Source: CALKMS01 sp036796755
Lineage (GTDB): Bacteria; Actinomycetota; Aquicultoria; SKW223; CALKMS01
Length of the DNA: 15,307 nt
Assembly: GCA_036796755.1 (NCBI GenBank)
Contig: DAIRCJ010000032.1
Coordinates: forward strand, 1 to 15,307
Reading direction: 5' to 3'
The notes beneath the pieces are model-generated. The model was not told the origin of the DNA and made no database searches. It was given only the letters and a program-made list of their open reading frames with translations. Below are positions 6,309-14,800 of this stretch, piece after piece; positions within the stretch are counted from its first letter, which is position 1; the number at the start of each line of letters is the position of its first letter. The position numbers were made by a program, and so were the translations under genes.

Positions 6309-7229
6309 TTAGCCAAAGAAGTTTCCTTTCTCTAAACGATATCCTCTTACAAACTCAGCGCCGCTCATAAGAGAACTACCTTCAGGCTTGAGTTTAGTTA
6401 AATAAAGAGACCCCTTTTTACAGGCAACTTCCAACCCCGATTTTGGGTTGGCCAGGATAACTTCGGCTGGTCTGCCCGAGCCTGAACCCAGGGCTGCCTG
6501 ATAAATTTTGATTTTCTTTTGTTTATAAAAGCAGTAAGCGGCAGGTTGAGGGGCAAAAGCCCTAATTTTAAGCCAGTTTTGATAAGCCGGGTCTTCCCAG
6601 TTAATTCTGAGTTCTTCTTTTTCTATTTTGCTGGCATAAGTTGCTTTTGTCGAGTCTTGGGGAACTGGTCTGGTTTCTCCTTTTTCGATCTGACAAACTA
6701 CTTCCAGTAAGCCTTCGGCTCCCAGTAAACTCAGGCGCTGGCTTAAGCTACCATAATCATCATCTTCCCTGATTTCTAATTCTTTCTGCCAGAGAATATC
6801 TCCAGCATCCATTTCTTCCGTAAGATAGATTACGGTTCCTCCGGTTATTTTTTCTCCAGATAAAATTGCTCGCTGAACTGGAGCAGCTCCGCGAAGTTTA
6901 GGCAAAAGGGAAGGGTGGTAGTTAATAATTCCTTTCGGAAAAGCAGAAATTATAAAAGAAGGTATTATTTTCCCATAAGCTACTACCACTCCAAGTTGAG
7001 CCCTGAGATTTTGAATAATTTCTCCGGTCCTCTCGTCTAATTTTTCCGGCTGGTAGATTTTAAGCCCAAGCTCAATAGCCCTTTTTTTTACTGCTGACGG
7101 TTGGGGCTTCAAACCTCTTCCTGCTGGTCGGTCGGGCTGAGTAAAAACAGCCACAATTTGGTAGTTCTGATGCAGTTTTTCCAGAGAGGGGAGGGAAAAT
7201 TCCGGCGTTCCAAAAAAAACTATCCTCAT
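6309..7229 (-). CDS. fmt: Methionyl-tRNA formyltransferase
   Basis: 306 residues. It transfers a formyl group from 10-formyltetrahydrofolate to initiator Met-tRNA in the cytoplasm. The N-terminal catalytic domain shows MRIVFFGTPEFSLPSL, the QPDRPAGRG loop, and the catalytic set Asn103, His105 and Asp141 (INYHPSLLP, KLRGAAPVQRAI, TEEMDAGDIL). The C-terminal OB-like tRNA-binding domain begins after YASKIEKEEL and contains the expected INWEDPA and IRAFAPQPAAY. The length is slightly under the usual 310-320. The gene begins 11 bases after the def stop codon and has no clear ribosome binding site of its own (TTTTCCTGTA precedes the ATG), so translation is probably coupled to def. Confidence 0.96.
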   Translation of the reverse strand: MRIVFFGTPEFSLPSLEKLHQNYQIVAVFTQPDRPAGRGLKPQPSAVKKRAIELGLKIYQPEKLDERTGEIIQNLRAQLGVVVAYGKIIPSFIISAFPKGIINYHPSLLPKLRGAAPVQRAILSGEKITGGTVIYLTEEMDAGDILWQKELEIREDDDYGSLSQRLSLLGAEGLLEVVCQIEKGETRPVPQDSTKATYASKIEKEELRINWEDPAYQNWLKIRAFAPQPAAYCFYKQKKIKIYQAALGSGSGRPAEVILANPKSGLEVACKKGSLYLTKLKPEGSSLMSGAEFVRGYRLEKGNFFG

Positions 7230-7240
7230 TACAGGAAAAC

Positions 7241-7765
7241 TTATTTAGAAGGAAGGGTTGATTCAGGAAAGCTGAAGTCAGTCTGAAGAAATTGCAGGCT
7301 GAGAGTCTCCAGGGCTTTTTTTCTTTCTTCTTCGCTTGCCCGGTCAATTATCAGGCAACCATCAAGGTGGTCTATTTCGTGCTGGATAATCCGTGCCAGC
7401 AAACCTTCGGCTAAAAGTTCTCGGGGGTGTCCTTCTTCATCCTGATAGCTGATTTTAATTCTTTCCCAGCGAGGTACTTTTACTGTAATTGAAGGCAAAC
7501 TTAAGCAACCTTCCTCTTCGGTAATTTTATTTTTGCCTTTCCAGATTATCCTGGGGTTAATTAAAACTTTAAGGTCGTTCCCCGGATCGATTACTGCCAA
7601 CCGGTCAACCACTCCAACCTGGGTGGCTGCTAAGCCAACTCCTTTTTCTTTATACATAGTATCAATCATTTTTTGAATCAAGGCTTTTACTTCCGGCGTG
7701 ATTTTCTCAATCGGCCTGGTTTTTTCTCTTAGCACAGGGTCGCCGAGCGTTCTTAGCTTAAGCAT
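7241..7765 (-). CDS. def: Peptide deformylase
   Basis: 174 residues. This iron or zinc hydrolase removes the N-formyl group from nascent proteins, working in sequence with the fmt product encoded next to it. All three motifs are present: GVGLAATQVG (43-51), EEGCLSLP with metal ligand Cys87, and QHEIDHLDG with His129 and His133 as ligands and Glu130 as the catalytic base. The ATG at 7765 follows AAAGGTGAT with a short spacer. The C-terminal tail after residue 145 is charged and then ends in TLPSK, as in many type 1 enzymes. The def-fmt order is one of the commonest bacterial arrangements. Confidence 0.96.
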   Translation of the reverse strand: MLKLRTLGDPVLREKTRPIEKITPEVKALIQKMIDTMYKEKGVGLAATQVGVVDRLAVIDPGNDLKVLINPRIIWKGKNKITEEEGCLSLPSITVKVPRWERIKISYQDEEGHPRELLAEGLLARIIQHEIDHLDGCLIIDRASEEERKKALETLSLQFLQTDFSFPESTLPSK

Positions 7766-7888
7766 ATTTCATCACCTTTAAGAATACCCTTTTAAACTAG
7801 GCCCAGTCAAGAACTTACAAGCCTCGATAACCTCCTGGACTCTTAACTCTGAAACCTTGGGGGATTGGGAAGCAAAAATTTGAAAATA

Positions 7889-7931
7889 AAAATTTATTTT
7901 AGCACTTCAGAGCACTGGGGAGGTTTGACTT
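7889..7931 (+). repeat. Imperfect direct repeat, copy B
   Basis: This copy matches 6261-6303 and lies upstream of def. Read on the minus strand it contains TGCTAAAAT, a good extended -10 element that could drive def-fmt. Read on the plus strand its end supplies TTGACT, usable as the -35 of the next gene. Confidence 0.45.
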
Positions 7932-7954
7932 GAAGGAAAACTTGGTTTTAAAAT
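7925..7954 (+). promoter_or_regulatory. Predicted promoter for the two small membrane genes
   Basis: TTGACT (7925-7930) is followed after 18 bases by TAAAAT (7949-7954), 46 bases before the start codon at 8000. Confidence 0.45.
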
Positions 7955-7999
7955 TTCACTTGATTTATTATTTTTAAATTTCCTGAAAGGGGGTGGAAA

Positions 8000-8338
8000 A
8001 TGGGAAAAATTATTGCTCTCTTGCCTATGATTGTTTTTATGGGCTTTTTTGCTCTTTTAGTTTTCGGTTTCTTTTTCCTTATTTTTGCAATCGCCAGAAA
8101 AGTTAAGGCTGAGGAGTGGAAAGGTGAAGTGATTGAAAAGATTCATAATGTGGTTGACGACCCCAGCGATATCGGGGAGAAAATTCAGCTCAAACAGAAT
8201 GTTTTTGCTTTAAAAGTTCGAACTGACGATGGTCAAATTAAAAATGTGGCTGTTTCCCGGCAAATGTTTTACTCTTGCGAAGTAGGGGACAGGTTAGAAA
8301 AACCCAAAGGCGCGTTAAATCCTAAAAAAATTGAATGA
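8000..8338 (+). CDS. Small single-pass membrane protein of unknown function
   Basis: 112 residues, starting at ATG 8000 after AAAGGGGGTGG. Residues 10-32 form one very hydrophobic segment. A soluble domain (about 36-112) follows, with alternating strands: EEWKGEVIEKIHN, NVFALKVRTDDGQIKNVAV, and a C-terminal CEVGDRLEKPKGALNPKKI. The pattern of a short beta-barrel-like domain that handles a polymer or lipid interface is familiar from small uncharacterised DUF proteins, but I cannot name the family with certainty. The lysine-rich start of the soluble part suggests it faces the cytoplasm. The stop overlaps the start of the next gene (ATGA), so the two are translationally coupled. Confidence 0.75.
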   Translation: MGKIIALLPMIVFMGFFALLVFGFFFLIFAIARKVKAEEWKGEVIEKIHNVVDDPSDIGEKIQLKQNVFALKVRTDDGQIKNVAVSRQMFYSCEVGDRLEKPKGALNPKKIE

Positions 8339-8631
8339 AACAGGTTTGGCTGAGTTTTTTTAAAGTTTTTTTGCCTGTCAATCGGCTGACCGTTTCCGGG
8401 ATGGTTCTTTTAGTTCTTGGTTTTCTGCTCCTTCCTTTTCTTATCGGTTTGCCGATAGCGGTAGTCGGTGCTGCTTTGCTTGGCGGGGGTATTTTCTGGC
8501 ATTTTCTGGGGTTTTTCCCCAAAGGAAAACTAATTAAGGAATACCTTCTTGCCACTGGTCGGAAATACTGGGATGCTTTGCTAAAGCTTTTTTCTTCCCT
8601 TTTTTCCTTTCCTTTTTGCCTTTTTCAATAA
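8335..8631 (+). CDS. Small two-helix membrane protein of unknown function
   Basis: 98 residues. The start ATG at 8335 shares the ATGA overlap with the upstream stop, strong evidence that it is a real coupled gene although it has no ribosome binding site of its own. Hydrophobic segments at about 18-38 and 40-60 are joined by a tight Gly-Pro turn (LIGLPIAVVGAALLGGG), giving a hairpin in the membrane. The basic segment FPKGKLIKEY and an aromatic-rich tail follow. I recognise no family. It probably works with the product of the upstream gene, as the pair shares one promoter. Confidence 0.65.
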   Translation: MKQVWLSFFKVFLPVNRLTVSGMVLLVLGFLLLPFLIGLPIAVVGAALLGGGIFWHFLGFFPKGKLIKEYLLATGRKYWDALLKLFSSLFSFPFCLFQ

Positions 8632-8726
8632 ACCCGCGCTTGCTTTTTGTTAATTACAAGGTTGACTATTTAATTCAAGGTTGGAAAAGAACTTTAATGT
8701 TTCTTTTAAAGTCTTTTCAAAAATTT

Positions 8727-8754
8727 TTGAGGAAAAACAGGCAAGTGATAAAAT
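8727..8754 (+). promoter_or_regulatory. Possible promoter for the ABC transporter operon
   Basis: TTGAGG (8727-8732), 16 bases, then TAAAAT (8749-8754), about 70 bases ahead of the start at 8827. The surrounding 8632-8811 region is very AT-rich, so chance matches are easy. I see nothing else in it. Confidence 0.35.
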
Positions 8755-8826
8755 GGAAATTAGTTTTGAAATTTTTTGAGATTGGGCGAGTAAAAAATTA
8801 ACTAATTTTTTTTGGGGGTGGGTTTG

Positions 8827-9525
8827 ATGTTTGTAGAGATTAAAAGCCTTTCCAAAAGCTATCAGGTAGGGGCAACCAAAATCCTGGCTTTAAAGGATAT
8901 TAACCTCGAGCTGGAGAAAGGAAATTTTTATGTGGTTCTTGGTCCATCGGGTTCGGGTAAGACAACTTTGCTAAATATAATGGGAGGAATTGATAGTCCT
9001 GACAGTGGAAAAATAGTGGTAGATGGGGAAGATATCACGGCTTTAACTGCTAAAGCCCTAACAGATTATCGACGACGAAAACTGGGCTTTGTTTTTCAGT
9101 TTTACAATCTGGTAAATTCTCTTACCGTTTTTGAAAATGTTTTATCTACTAAATATCTGGCTGAAGACGGATTGGAACCGCAGGAAGTTTTGGAAACAGT
9201 TGGAATGTGGGAGCATAAAGACAAGTTTCCCTTTGAACTTTCTGGGGGGGAGCAGCAGCGAGTAGCTATTGCCCGGGCGGTGGTTAAAAACCCGGCTTTA
9301 ATGCTTTGCGACGAACCAACTGGAGCTTTGGATTATGAAAACGCTAAGACTGTTTTGAAGCTTCTGGAAGGCATCAACCGAAAGTACGGAACTACCATTG
9401 TCCTGGCTACTCATAATAACGCCATTTCCCGGATGTCACATAAAATTTTAAGGTTGCGCAGCGGAGAGCTGATTGAGTATGCTGATAATCCCTCACCTGT
9501 TTCTGCTGGGGAGGTCAGCTGGTAA
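8827..9525 (+). CDS. ABC transporter ATP-binding protein, MacB/LolD family
   Basis: 232 residues from ATG 8827, chosen because GGGGGTGG (8814-8821) precedes it; an in-frame TTG at 8812 lies before that site. Walker A is GPSGSGKTT (39-47), the Q-loop is Gln91, the signature is LSGGEQQR (138-145), Walker B is ALMLCDE (157-163) followed by PTGALD, and the switch is His196. The sequence between Walker A and Q-loop (LNIMGGIDSPDSGKIVVDG) and the PTGALD D-loop place it in the MacB/LolD/FtsE branch. These do not import solutes but drive mechanotransmission: lipoprotein release, antimicrobial peptide resistance or export. Its stop codon overlaps the permease start by one base (TAATG), so the two form one transporter. 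Confidence 0.93.
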   Translation: MFVEIKSLSKSYQVGATKILALKDINLELEKGNFYVVLGPSGSGKTTLLNIMGGIDSPDSGKIVVDGEDITALTAKALTDYRRRKLGFVFQFYNLVNSLTVFENVLSTKYLAEDGLEPQEVLETVGMWEHKDKFPFELSGGEQQRVAIARAVVKNPALMLCDEPTGALDYENAKTVLKLLEGINRKYGTTIVLATHNNAISRMSHKILRLRSGELIEYADNPSPVSAGEVSW

Positions 9526-11741
9526 TGCTTTTCCGGATACCTTTAAGAATTATCTGGCGAAACAAATCCCAGTTCCTGGGAATAATTTTCCTTACCTTTT
9601 TAGCTGCCTTAGCCTATGTCCTTTTTAATCTTCTGGTAGTCGAGGTTAACGCCAATTATAATGACTTTATCAAGCGAACCAACCAGGAAGATTTTCATTT
9701 TATAACTTCCCGGCCAGTTGACATTGATTTGCTTGAGAAAAAGTTTAATCTTCAAATAGAAGGTAGGGAGTCGTTTGACTACGAGTTTGACAATAAAACT
9801 CTTAGATTTTTTGAGATATCTTCTAAGGTTAATAAGCCCGATGTGACTGAAGGCAAGTTACCCAGGGAGGGAGAGGTGGCGCTTGACCCAAACTATCTCC
9901 GGGCAAATAAACTAAAAGTTGGCGATGAAATTGAGATTAAAGGAAAGAAGTTCAGGATTTCTGGTTTCGCTTATCTGCCTGATTATGTTTATAACATCAA
10001 GAATGAACAGGACATTTTACCTGACCCTCATCGTTTTGGCGTTGGGGTGATGAATTTACGCGATTTGAGAGATTTTCAGCCGGTTCCTCTTTTTCATTAC
10101 TATATGGCTAAGGGAAAACTTAAAGATGTGGACAAGTTTAAGGAAGAAGTTAATGCCAAATATGGAATGCTGGTTTATCAGGACCGTGAAGACAACATCA
10201 GAATTGTTACTACTGAAGTAAAAATGAAAAATGCTGAGCCAACCTCTTATGTTCTTTCCGGTATTATCCTGGTTATCTCTACAGTTTTGCTTTTCATTGT
10301 CCTTCGAAGATTAATAGTTTCCATGCATGCTGAAATCGGAACCCTTTATGCTTTAGGTTATCGAAGTCTGGATATTATTAAAACCTATCTTCAGTTTCCT
10401 TTTTTGATCTGGCTCTTTGGTTCTGTGCCGGGGGCAGTGGTTGGTTACTGGCTTTCCCGGCCCTGGGTTGACTTTTATGCCTCTTTTTTCAATATACCGA
10501 TGACTGAACGGGTTATTCCCTGGCAGGGTTTCGTCGGAGGGGTGGCTTTCCCGGCCATTTTTATGTTTGCCGCTACCTATCTGGCTTTAAGAGGTCTTCT
10601 GAAAAGAAGTGTGGTTGAGATTATCCGGGGGGAAGGAGAAAGGAAGTTTGCCAGAAGGTTTAGGATGGCTTTCTTAGACCGGTTTTCCTTTAAAAATCGC
10701 TTGATGTTCAAGCAGGGTTTTCTTCATCCTTCGCGGCAGCTGGTTTTGATTCTGGGAGTTGTCTTTTCTACTTTTTTGCTTTTTTATTCGGTTACGGCTT
10801 ACTCTGGTTTTTCGGGTTTGATAGACAAGACCTATAAGGATACTTTTCGCTACAACTATATGTATTTGCTCCAGGGGTATCAAATAGAGGATAAAAACTA
10901 TGGTGGGGAACCTTTCAGTTTTATGACCTTTGAATATGGGAAAGAAAGAACCAAAGTTTCCATTTTTGGTTTAAAAGAAAACTCAGAGATGATTGTTCTA
11001 GAAAATGAGAGGGGCCAAAGAATTGAGCCGGGCGGTTTGGTTGTTGCTCGCTCGCTGGCGGATAAACTGGACTTGAAGAAAGGAGAAAAGCTTTTTTTAA
11101 AAAGCATTACCACAGGCAAAAAATATACTTTCAAGGTGGAGGGAATTGCTGATCTTTATGTGGGAAACAGTGGTTATATGAACATCGCTTCTTTCAATAA
11201 GAAAATCGGGTTGCCTGAGAAGGCTTTTATAGGTCTTTTTTCCAGAAAGTCTCTTTTCCTTCCCGAAAGTAAAGTTTTGATGAAGATTGCCAAGGGCGAT
11301 TTGATTAAAGCTTTTGAAGATAGCGCAGAAACAATCAATCAGATGCTTCAAATGATGGCTATGATTTCTTTTCTTCTTTCGCTGACTATTATTTATGTTC
11401 TCTCCACCTTAACCATTGCCGAAAATCGCAAACCGCTGGCTTTATTTAAAATTCTTGGTTACTACGAGCGTGAGCTCTCAACTATTTTCCTTGGCTTCAG
11501 CAACTTTTCTTTTGTTTTTGGCTTTCTTCTAGGAATTCCAATTTATAATCGTTTCGTCAGTTATATATTTAAAGAGTTACTCAGGGATTATGACTTTTCA
11601 GTCAAGATGGAGGTCGGATTAAAGGAAGGCTTAATTGTTTTTCTTTTGCTGGCTTCAGCTTTTGTGATCTCTCGGTATTTAGGTCGCCGAAAGATTGACG
11701 TTATCTCGCCGGCGGTTATTTTGAAAGAGCAGATGGAATAA
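9525..11741 (+). CDS. ABC transporter permease with two FtsX domains
   Basis: 738 residues, starting at ATG 9525 in the TAATG overlap, with GGGAGGT about 9 bases upstream. About eight membrane segments are visible: 17-38, 242-262, 287-310, 336-357, 405-425, 605-627, 648-670 and 702-720. This is two copies of a four-helix FtsX/MacB permease unit, each with a large extracytoplasmic domain between its first two helices (about 39-241 and 426-604). The first domain contains DPNYLRANKLKVGDEIEIKG and the second ARSLADKLDLKKGEKLFLKS, both typical of the MacB periplasmic core. Inner-leaflet coupling motifs appear around SMHAEIGTLYALGYR and AENRKPLALFKILGYY. A pseudo-dimeric permease needs only the ATPase encoded just upstream. 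The substrate cannot be told from sequence; lipid, lipoprotein or peptide export are all possible. Confidence 0.9.
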   Translation: MLFRIPLRIIWRNKSQFLGIIFLTFLAALAYVLFNLLVVEVNANYNDFIKRTNQEDFHFITSRPVDIDLLEKKFNLQIEGRESFDYEFDNKTLRFFEISSKVNKPDVTEGKLPREGEVALDPNYLRANKLKVGDEIEIKGKKFRISGFAYLPDYVYNIKNEQDILPDPHRFGVGVMNLRDLRDFQPVPLFHYYMAKGKLKDVDKFKEEVNAKYGMLVYQDREDNIRIVTTEVKMKNAEPTSYVLSGIILVISTVLLFIVLRRLIVSMHAEIGTLYALGYRSLDIIKTYLQFPFLIWLFGSVPGAVVGYWLSRPWVDFYASFFNIPMTERVIPWQGFVGGVAFPAIFMFAATYLALRGLLKRSVVEIIRGEGERKFARRFRMAFLDRFSFKNRLMFKQGFLHPSRQLVLILGVVFSTFLLFYSVTAYSGFSGLIDKTYKDTFRYNYMYLLQGYQIEDKNYGGEPFSFMTFEYGKERTKVSIFGLKENSEMIVLENERGQRIEPGGLVVARSLADKLDLKKGEKLFLKSITTGKKYTFKVEGIADLYVGNSGYMNIASFNKKIGLPEKAFIGLFSRKSLFLPESKVLMKIAKGDLIKAFEDSAETINQMLQMMAMISFLLSLTIIYVLSTLTIAENRKPLALFKILGYYERELSTIFLGFSNFSFVFGFLLGIPIYNRFVSYIFKELLRDYDFSVKMEVGLKEGLIVFLLLASAFVISRYLGRRKIDVISPAVILKEQME

Positions 11742-11744
11742 GAA

Positions 11745-11809
11745 AGCCAGACCTCCTTTGCTTAAAAAGTTCTTTTGACCAGATTTAAACGGAGACCTGG
11801 CTCCTTTTT
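11745..11809 (+). terminator. Terminator after the ABC operon, between convergent genes
   Basis: AGCCAG (11745-11750) pairs with CTGGCT (11797-11802), and CTCC (11753-11756) with GGAG (11791-11794) across a symmetrical AC/AC internal loop, followed by CCTTTTT. The 34-base loop is long for an intrinsic terminator, but the position right after the permease stop at 11741 supports the role. Confidence 0.5.
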
Positions 11810-11817
11810 ATCTCAGG

Positions 11818-11843
11818 TTTATGTTTACTTTTTATGTTTACTT
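11818..11843. repeat. Perfect tandem duplication of a 13-base word
   Basis: TTTATGTTTACTT occurs twice with no spacer, in the short space between the ABC operon terminator and the end of the protease gene. It may be a slippage product; no function is evident. Confidence 0.6.
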
Positions 11844-11850
11844 TTGGCTG

Positions 11851-14800
11851 CTACTCAAAGAAGCTGCACCACCAACCATAACTTCCCTGATACCAGAAAC
11901 TCCTGCCAGTGGAAAGCCAGACATGCCAGCGAGAAACCTTGTTCCCATAGTCATAGAGGCAGGCAACATCAGCTAGTCCATCTCCGTTGAAGTCTCCGGA
12001 AACCGCTTGCTTGACTCCTGAAGCATTATAAGAAGTTGACCTCCACCAACCATAACTTCCCTGATACCAGAAACTCCTGCCAGTGGAAAGCCAGACANNN
12101 NNNNNNNNNNNNNNNNNNNNNNNNNNNNNNNNNNNNNNNNNNNNNNNNNNNNNNNNNNNNNNNNNNNNNNNNNNNNNNNNNNNNNNNNNNNNNNNNNGGC
12201 AACATCAGCTAGTCCATCTCCGTTGAAGTCTCCGGAAACCGCTTGCTTGACTTTCGAGGCGTTGTAGGAAGTTGACCTCCACCAACCCCTACTGCCTTTA
12301 AAATCAAAGTCAAAGCCTGAAGAAAGCCAGACCTGCCAGCGAGAGCTTTTAACATCGGTTGAATAGAGGGTGGCAACATCGTTTAACCCGTCTCCATCGA
12401 AGTCTCCGGAAACTGTTTTGTTGTAAGGGCTTTTTATAACCACCGGGGCGGGTGCTGCCGCGGACTGTCCGTCAGGATTGATCAAAGTTATACTGTAGGC
12501 TCCTGGCCTAAGAGTGTAAGGAGGAATTTCCACTTTAACGGTCTGGCGATCAAGAGCATCAATTACCATTTCCTCATACTCTTTCCCGTTAAACTTTAAT
12601 CTGGTTTCCCCCGTAGGAGAAAAGTTCTGACCCCTAATAATTAATTCATTTTCGTTTTGCTCGTAGAGCCAGGAAGAAGGTGAAGTTGAAGATTTTTTAT
12701 ACATTTTGACTGAGGCGATCTGGGGTGGCTGGAAGAACCAGTCAAGAGTGCGACCAATAATTTCCTGGCGGTCACTTTCATCATTGACGCCTTCCAGACC
12801 AAAAGAGAGGTATATTGCCTGATAAAGAGAGGGTGTATCAACTCGAGCTCCAGCCAGAACGTCACTTTCATATTCAAAAACCGGGGTGGAAGTAATGGTT
12901 ATAGTAAATGGTTCAGCGGGCAAACTCTCTTCTTCGGTTGATTCTCCAGAGGTGGCAAGCTCTACTTCAAGGGTTTCGTTGGGTATAGTAAACTCATCTA
13001 CCATTAGTTGATTGATGGCGCCTTCGCCTTCCCAGTTGCGCCAGCTGATGTCGGGGTTCAGGCCATCAAAGATTTCGCTATCAATTCCCGAAACACTTTC
13101 GGGCTCATAGCGGGTACCGGAGTAAATAACTCCAAAGGGGTTCTTTTCCGGCTGCGGTGGCTTGGTTTTACCTCCAGGCAGACCATCGAAAGGTTCTTCA
13201 GTTTCTTCAGAAAAACCAGAGAGAGCATTTTCTGAAGTGAGCAAGACTTTTCCTCCATCCTTGAGGTAGCTGTTCAATTCACCGTTCATTACCCGGGAAG
13301 CCATAACTGGGTCAAAAATTATAGTTGCTGCCCAGTCGCTGAAAGTTGCAGGTTCGCTTACCTCGGGAAGTTCGTACTCATCCTCTTCAAACATTTCTCC
13401 AGAAAATTCTTCTTCCAAAGGAATTTCCTCTTTGTATGTTCTCAAGTCTCCTTCTAAATCGCGGTCCCAGTAGGTATAGGTTTTTCCTAAATCTTCTAGA
13501 GCCTTTACATAATAGCCGCCGTGAGTGATGCTTGAAAAGAAACTCCAGCCAAATCCTCGGTCCCAGTAGGTGGATTCAGAGCCAGCGTATAAAAGAATTG
13601 GGGCTGGCTCGGAGACGGTGAAATGAGAAGTAAAGGAACTGTCCGAATTATCTGTTGAAGCGGTGGCTTCAATAGTATAAACACCTGGTTCCAGATCTTC
13701 TGGTAAGGTTAGCCAATTAGTTGAAGCCCAGTCTTGGCCTAGAGAATAGGGAAGGCCAAAGAGCCAGTTAGAAAGCTCTCCTTCAATGGTTTGGACAAAA
13801 CTACCGGAAAGTTCATCAATTGTCTCCCCGGCTCCATTTTTTACTTGATAGGTAATGATGGTGCTTTGAGGCACATAATAGTGGTTGAAGAGGTCAAACA
13901 TAATAAAGACTTTTTGACCCGGTTCAAAGGTGTTTTTAAGTTTTGAGTTGCCGTTTTCGTCGTTTTCCGTTGATAGCCAGACATTTTTAAGTTCAACATC
14001 GGTCCTTTTCAGCATAATTTCTAGGGACTGGCTTCCATAGTTTTCTGAAGAGGCAGTAACTCGAGCCAGGTATTTGTTGGCCCGGGAAGTGAGAAGAGTT
14101 CGAGCTCTGCCTTTAGGGTCGGTCGAAGTCGAAGTGGTTTCCAGTTCCCCATTGGTAACTGTGAAGGTAATGCTTTCTCCTCCTACTGGAAACATATTTT
14201 CGTCGTAAACGGCGGCGGTGATTTCTTTACTATCTTCGCCATCTGTGAAAATAAAAGCTTGTTCATTTATTCTCAAAGTCAGCGAGCGCGGGTAACTGTT
14301 GCTGGAGGCGGATAAAGCGTCAACCAGTCCAGAGCCATAGTAAATATCTTTTCCAGTTTTTCCAAGTTCAATAGCGGTGCATTCTAAGGCCTGGCGGATT
14401 TTTTCCGGATGAAAGGTGGGATGCTTTTCTTTGATTAAAGCAGCAACTCCGGCTACATGGGGGGCAGCCATAGAAGTTCCAGAATAAACAACGGTTTTTC
14501 CATCAAGCTCAAGCGACTCGATAGCGAGGCCGGGAGCAACCAGGTCGACTTTCCCGAAGTTTGAAAACCAGGCGAGCTTATTATCTTCGTCAGTAGCTCC
14601 TACCGAAATTACACTTTCGTAAGCGGCTGGATAAAGGGGCATATCCCACCAGTCGTTGCCCGCGGCAGCTACTACCACCACTCCGTTATTAAAAGCATAG
14701 TTAACGGCTTCTTCTACTGAACGAGAGTATTGATAGCTGCCAAGGCTCAGGTTAATTATTTGAGCACCGTTATCAACGGCGTAAATTATCCCATCAGAGA

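Noticed and set aside
8616..8801. 61-residue plus-strand reading frame after the small membrane pair
   Set aside because: It has no ribosome binding site, a low-complexity basic composition typical of AT-rich spacer, and spans the likely promoter of the ABC operon.
11775..11990. 71-residue plus-strand reading frame
   Set aside because: It is antisense to the FG-GAP repeats of the protease and crosses a terminator hairpin.
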